Source of the DNA: Planctomicrobium piriforme
GTDB taxonomy: Bacteria > Planctomycetota > Planctomycetia > Planctomycetales > Planctomycetaceae
Assembly: GCF_900113665.1 (NCBI RefSeq)
Contig: NZ_FOQD01000012.1
Location: forward strand, 62,001-126,000
Reading direction: 5' to 3'
DNA: 64,000 bases
How positions within the stretch are numbered: the first letter of the stretch is position 1; each line of letters opens with the position of its first letter. A program made the position numbers and the translations under genes. The notes beneath the pieces were generated by a model that saw only the letters and a list, made by a program, of their open reading frames with translations, was not told where the DNA came from and did not search any database. Positions 60,837 to 64,000 of this stretch are shown here, piece after piece.

Positions 60837-61409
60837 TTGAAGGTCTACACACAACTCCCCGTTCTCGAAGCGTTCGATTGGCTGTCTGAGGAATTGGAGA
60901 CGGAACGGCAGGCGATCACCGATGAGTTCGAAAAGCTCAAGGTGCGCCGCGACCAGTTCGACACGTCGTCCGCCAAGGTGCAGGCAACTGACATCGCCGA
61001 TCTCGATTACTCGGCAGTGCAGGCGGCCGACAAACTGCGGGAAACCGCCTTTCGTCTTGCTCAAGACGAATTAATTATGCGTGAAAAGCGGCTGGACGCC
61101 TACTATCGCGACCTGCTCAATGAAGCTCGTCAGGAACGGCAACGGCTCGAACGGCTGATGCCGGTGCTGGAAGCGGAGATCGTCGCCAAGTTGGAGGCGA
61201 TGGGCTACGTCCCCTTCAGCCAATCCAAATCCCAGGCGGGGCAGTGGAACCCGACGTTCGTTCACACGCATCCCGACCGCATCAACTGCATGTGGGCGAC
61301 GGAAGCGATCGGCCGTTTCACGCGGTCGCGTCCTGAGTCACCCAATGCCGAAGCGGTGAAGGCTCTCCGCGAACAGCTTGAATCGTTCCGGCGGGTCGCT
61401 GTCGGCTGA
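60837..61409 (+). CDS. coiled-coil hypothetical element protein (190 aa)
   Basis: A 190-residue protein, almost wholly helical and charged in its first 120 residues (ELETERQAITDEFEKLKVRR, LNEARQERQRLERLMPVLEA). The start is TTG 60837 with GAGG nine bases upstream. The final part (NPTFVHTHPDRINCMWATEA) may fold separately. It follows the ClpP-like gene, where phages often have a scaffold or capsid-assembly gene; that role is a guess. The next gene starts at, or 84 bases after, its stop. Confidence 0.6.
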   Translation: MKVYTQLPVLEAFDWLSEELETERQAITDEFEKLKVRRDQFDTSSAKVQATDIADLDYSAVQAADKLRETAFRLAQDELIMREKRLDAYYRDLLNEARQERQRLERLMPVLEAEIVAKLEAMGYVPFSQSKSQAGQWNPTFVHTHPDRINCMWATEAIGRFTRSRPESPNAEAVKALREQLESFRRVAVG

Positions 61410-61492
61410 TGCCACTGCGACTGACTGTTGCCCTGGCCGCTTGCTGCGGCTGGGGCTTCCTCTTCTCTCGAACACACTCCCCAGGGGACACT

Positions 61493-62158
61493 ATGCCGAA
61501 GTCACTGACCGTTCTTGTCCACATGCGGAAAACCGTCTCGGTCGGGGATCGGTTCGGCCGCTTAACGGTCTCGGGAATGCCCTTCCGGGTAAGAAGAAAC
61601 TTCATCGAAACAAATGTCGTCTGCCGCTGTGACTGCGGAAACGCAGACATCTTCAATTTGGCGAACCTCAGAAATGGACACGCCAAATGCTGCGGTTGCT
61701 TAAGGGTCGACGCCCCGAAGACAGCCAATAGAACGCACGGGGGACGGCACCGCCCTGAATACCGCATCTGGTCTCATATGAAATACCGATGTGAGAACCC
61801 GAAGTGCGAGCGGTTCCCCCACTACGGCGGGCGTGGAATTACCGTTTGCGACCGCTGGCGGAACGACTTCTCTGCGTTCTTCGAAGACATGGGGCCGCGA
61901 CCTTCGAACAAGCACAGCATCGATCGGATCGACAACGACGGCAACTACGAACCCGGCAACTGTCGCTGGCTACTGACCAAAGCACAGGGGCGCAACCAGA
62001 GAACGAATCGGCACATTACTGTCAGGGGAAAAACACGGACTCTCGCCGAATGGTCACAACGAAGCGGAATCGGAGCAGCCACAATACACCGTCGCCTCAA
62101 AGCTGGCTGGACGGCAGAGAAAGCTGTAAGAACACCCGTGAAGAGACTGCCTTCCTGA
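61493..62158 (+). CDS. HNH-type homing-like endonuclease
   Basis: A 221-residue protein. The N-terminal part has a Cys cluster (C-R-C-D-C-G, later C-C-G-C) that may bind zinc. The nuclease core reads HSIDRIDNDGNYEPGNCRWL, typical of the HNH nucleases of phages and group I intron-type endonucleases, and GGRGITVCDRWRNDFSAFFE stands before it. The C-terminal ~45 residues look like an HTH (LAEWSQRSGIGAATIHRRLK AGWTAEKAV). AGGGG precedes ATG 61493. ATG 61409 would overlap the previous stop (TGATG) and add an unrelated hydrophobic start. Such genes are often selfish or aid packaging. Confidence 0.8.
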   Translation: MPKSLTVLVHMRKTVSVGDRFGRLTVSGMPFRVRRNFIETNVVCRCDCGNADIFNLANLRNGHAKCCGCLRVDAPKTANRTHGGRHRPEYRIWSHMKYRCENPKCERFPHYGGRGITVCDRWRNDFSAFFEDMGPRPSNKHSIDRIDNDGNYEPGNCRWLLTKAQGRNQRTNRHITVRGKTRTLAEWSQRSGIGAATIHRRLKAGWTAEKAVRTPVKRLPS

Positions 62159-62251
62159 TTAATGTCGAGAGACGATCTTTTTTTGGAGTTGTTGCCAATG
62201 GTAGCCCGCTGCCAGTAGTCTTGAGAACTCAACAACTTTGGAGCGAGTCTC

Positions 62252-63160
62252 ATGGCAAAGCGGGCGGCGAAAAGACAGAGTGAGGAGAAACCGGAATGTT
62301 TCGTTATTATGCCCATTTCGACACCGCCTGGTTATGAGGCTGGGCATTTCGCGACTGTATATAGGGACTTATTTGAGCCAGCTTGTGAGATGGCGGGTTT
62401 CAAGCCTCATCTTGCAAGCAACAATTTCGAAACAAACCTAATACATCTTGACATCGTCCGCCGGCTCGTGAATGCACCAATGGTTTTGTGCGACCTGAGT
62501 AGCCGCAATCCAAATGTTTTATTCGAGCTAGGAATTCGACAAGCGTTCGATAAGCCATCCGTTCTAGTTCAAGAAGAGGGAACAGAAAGGATATTCGATA
62601 TCAATCCATTTCGCATAATTACATATCGAGCTTCACTTAAATACAGTGACGTTGTGAAAAAGCAATCTGAGATTGCCGAAGCAATCAACAAGACTGTGGC
62701 GGGTGCCTCAGATGGGCATGGAGTCAATACTATAGTAAAGCTGCTGAACATTCCGGCCGCAGTCGTCCCAGAAGGGGAGAAGATGAGCAACGAGCAACTC
62801 GCCCAACTGGTCATTAATACTGTCGGAGAAGTCGTTAACAAAAGTAAAGCAAACACATTCAGGGACATGACGTCTGGACAACCAGATACTACCAGGGCAT
62901 CCGGTGATTACACTGTCAACTCGCTACTGACAGTTGTTCAACAAAGCCTTGGTCCTCTCTTTATACTAGCGACTTCGGAAATGAACCCAGAAACTGCTAA
63001 ACTGGTAAGAAGGGAAATTGCCTCGAAGCGAAGGGCAATTAGAGGACTCATGGACCATTCTCAGTTGAGCAACCGCCAACGAGATACCGTCAAGAAGCTC
63101 ATGGCAGATTTAGACGGGATATGGCAACACATGAAAGGCGAAAGCGTCGAAATCAGCTAA
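62252..63160 (+). CDS. nucleoside deoxyribosyltransferase/TIR-like effector candidate
   Basis: A 302-residue protein. C-F-V-I-M-P-I (16-22), FATVYRDLFEPACEMAGFKP and DLSSRNPNVLFELGIRQAFD (81-100) form a Rossmann-like pattern shared by the nucleoside 2-deoxyribosyltransferase and TIR-like superfamily; Glu92 (in F-E-L-G) would be the nucleophile or base. The rest (about 110-302) is helical and ends LDGIWQHMKGESVEIS. Members often degrade NAD or nucleotides in phage defence (family knowledge). The gene is visibly AT-richer than its neighbours, so it may be recent cargo. GGAG stands nine bases before the ATG. Activity is inference. Confidence 0.65.
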   Translation: MAKRAAKRQSEEKPECFVIMPISTPPGYEAGHFATVYRDLFEPACEMAGFKPHLASNNFETNLIHLDIVRRLVNAPMVLCDLSSRNPNVLFELGIRQAFDKPSVLVQEEGTERIFDINPFRIITYRASLKYSDVVKKQSEIAEAINKTVAGASDGHGVNTIVKLLNIPAAVVPEGEKMSNEQLAQLVINTVGEVVNKSKANTFRDMTSGQPDTTRASGDYTVNSLLTVVQQSLGPLFILATSEMNPETAKLVRREIASKRRAIRGLMDHSQLSNRQRDTVKKLMADLDGIWQHMKGESVEIS

Positions 63161-63188
63161 TTGCCGAAGCCCGGAATTCAGAAGCGGT

Positions 63189-63710
63189 TCAGGGAGCCGG
63201 CTTGGCTGGGCCGGCATCTATTGCCTCAGAGTCGCCTGCGGGAATGCGAACCAGCGTGAAGCTAAAGCTGAGGTTTGTGCCGTCCGATTCGGGCGTAGTA
63301 TGAAATTCAACTTCGTCATTGCCCTTCCACTGTAAGTGGTAGCAAGCGGCAACCGTGCTTTGTTGACAAAAGAGACCACTTAACACTGGAACGCGTGCTA
63401 CGCAGTTGTAAAACGCAGTCGGTAGTGGAACACGATTGCCACTAATAATATTGAACAACTTCAACCGCCCATCACGCAGTTTCCAGTGAAGAAATGCCCC
63501 ATGTGTGCCTACGGAATGGTTAATGAAGATTCCATCTGCGCGGAATTCTTGCGGAAACTTTCGGTTGTGGGCATATCCCCAAGTTCCAATAAGTCTGCGT
63601 TCTTCTGCATTCAATGGCGGCTCAGACGAATGCCACAACGCCACGCCGCCCATTAGACCGGCGGCCATCAACAGCACGAAGGCCAGTTTCAGACGCCGGC
63701 GGGATTGCAT
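63189..63710 (-). CDS. membrane-anchored hypothetical protein
   Basis: A 173-residue protein. A short basic tail is followed by one membrane helix (about 8-26, LAFVLLMAAGLMGGVALW), then a domain of ~145 residues with the beta-type start E-E-R-R-L-I-G-T-W-G-Y, possibly lipocalin-like, with four cysteines. Convergent with the preceding effector-like gene. ATG 63710 is chosen because it puts the helix at the N-terminus; ATG 63797 is longer. I do not know the family. Confidence 0.55.
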   Translation of the reverse strand: MQSRRRLKLAFVLLMAAGLMGGVALWHSSEPPLNAEERRLIGTWGYAHNRKFPQEFRADGIFINHSVGTHGAFLHWKLRDGRLKLFNIISGNRVPLPTAFYNCVARVPVLSGLFCQQSTVAACYHLQWKGNDEVEFHTTPESDGTNLSFSFTLVRIPAGDSEAIDAGPAKPAP

Positions 63711-63789
63711 TTCTTGCTGGCCTGAAGTGGGAGAGTCAGGGGGATGGTTCGGAAGTGGGCGGCTTTTTATTCCAAACGAAAGAAAACAG

Positions 63790-63993
63790 ATGGACAAAAA
63801 ACTTCAATATGTGTGCTGGACAGAGACTCCGAACGGTCAGGAACCGCGAGAGTTCACGGACGAAGAGTTCCGTGCGATTCACGGCGAATGGGCAAAACGC
63901 TGTCAGTCAGGAAACTATGAACCACTCGGACTTACTGAGTGCGAAGCGGTAATTCGTCAGTCTCGGTATCCGATGATTGAGTACACGGTGTAG
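63790..63993 (+). CDS. small acidic hypothetical protein (67 aa)
   Basis: A 67-residue protein, M-D-K-K-L-Q-Y-V-C-W-T, then FTDEEFRAIHGEWAKRCQSG and ending YPMIEYTV. There is a weak GAAAG before ATG 63790. It is divergent from the membrane-anchored gene and the last gene before the window edge. No family recognised; may be an element-borne accessory protein. Confidence 0.5.
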   Translation: MDKKLQYVCWTETPNGQEPREFTDEEFRAIHGEWAKRCQSGNYEPLGLTECEAVIRQSRYPMIEYTV

Positions 63994-64000
63994 GTGGAGT

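Noticed and set aside
1..64000. CRISPR array
   Set aside because: No run of identical 25-40-base repeats with regular spacers was seen; the only tandem arrays have a 7-base period.

Overview
The window (about 64 kb, GC-rich, consistent frame use) reads as a planctomycete chromosome, most likely Planctomycetales/Planctomycetaceae. The markers are a DUF1549/DUF1553-type protein with a CAQCH motif followed by a DUF1501 Tat protein, a sulfatase with a C-x-P-S-R site, a Tat-exported Gfo/Idh/MocA oxidoreductase, a Tat-exported FAD oxidoreductase, a CHAD protein, a FlgM-like small protein, and an alpha ribosomal operon without rpsD. All calls come from reading the sequence; no database search was run.

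Layout. 0.1-6.0 kb: an island of small membrane and stress proteins (DUF1328, CsbD/DUF883-like, holin-X-like, AI-2E transporter, YflT-like). 6.1-18.4 kb: secreted catabolic proteins (sulfatase, sialidase-like, esterase), small membrane proteins, a multipass protein flanked by two copies of one palindrome, and the DUF1549/DUF1501 pair. 18.4-24.5 kb, minus strand: a secreted hypothetical, CHAD, FAD oxidoreductase, histidine kinase and an HExxH protein. 24.7-27.6 kb, minus strand: rpmJ-rpsM-rpsK-rpoA-rplQ closed by an intrinsic terminator. 28.1-34.3 kb: agmatine deiminase, a VapC-type toxin-antitoxin pair, ECF sigma with anti-sigma, FlgM-like, Fur, a secreted hypothetical and a RelE/ParE pair. 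34.7-39.5 kb, minus strand: a CobA-HemD fusion, a ChlI-like AAA ATPase and an oxidoreductase. 40.3-47.9 kb: a beta-oxidation cluster (acyl-CoA ligase, thiolase, FadJ-type fusion, acyl-CoA dehydrogenase). 47.9-54.1 kb: a two-gene unit with a HEPN-type RNxxxH motif, a secretin-N-like protein, a GH57 glucanotransferase and an esterase.

From about 54.08 kb to the right edge lies what I read as an integrated mobile element. It begins at a tRNA 3'-half (T-arm, acceptor strand and discriminator visible, 5' half missing) on the minus strand, the usual scar of tRNA-targeted integration. It carries an HTH regulator, a palindromic operator-like region, an excisionase-like HTH, a DUF3987-like primase/helicase, an AT-rich palindromic tract, several unknown small proteins, a ClpP-like protease, an HNH-type endonuclease and an AT-richer cargo gene with a nucleoside-2-deoxyribosyltransferase/TIR-like fold signature. 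No integrase, terminase, portal or capsid is visible, so the element must continue past the window. Several of its genes follow a hairpin plus pyrimidine-tract leader, two of which share an identical 12-mer.

Intergenic DNA is unusually rich in repeats: a ~160-bp MITE-like inverted repeat (three copies), two other palindrome families, two single long inverted repeats, and five loci of degenerate 7-bp tandem repeats, each locus with a different heptamer.
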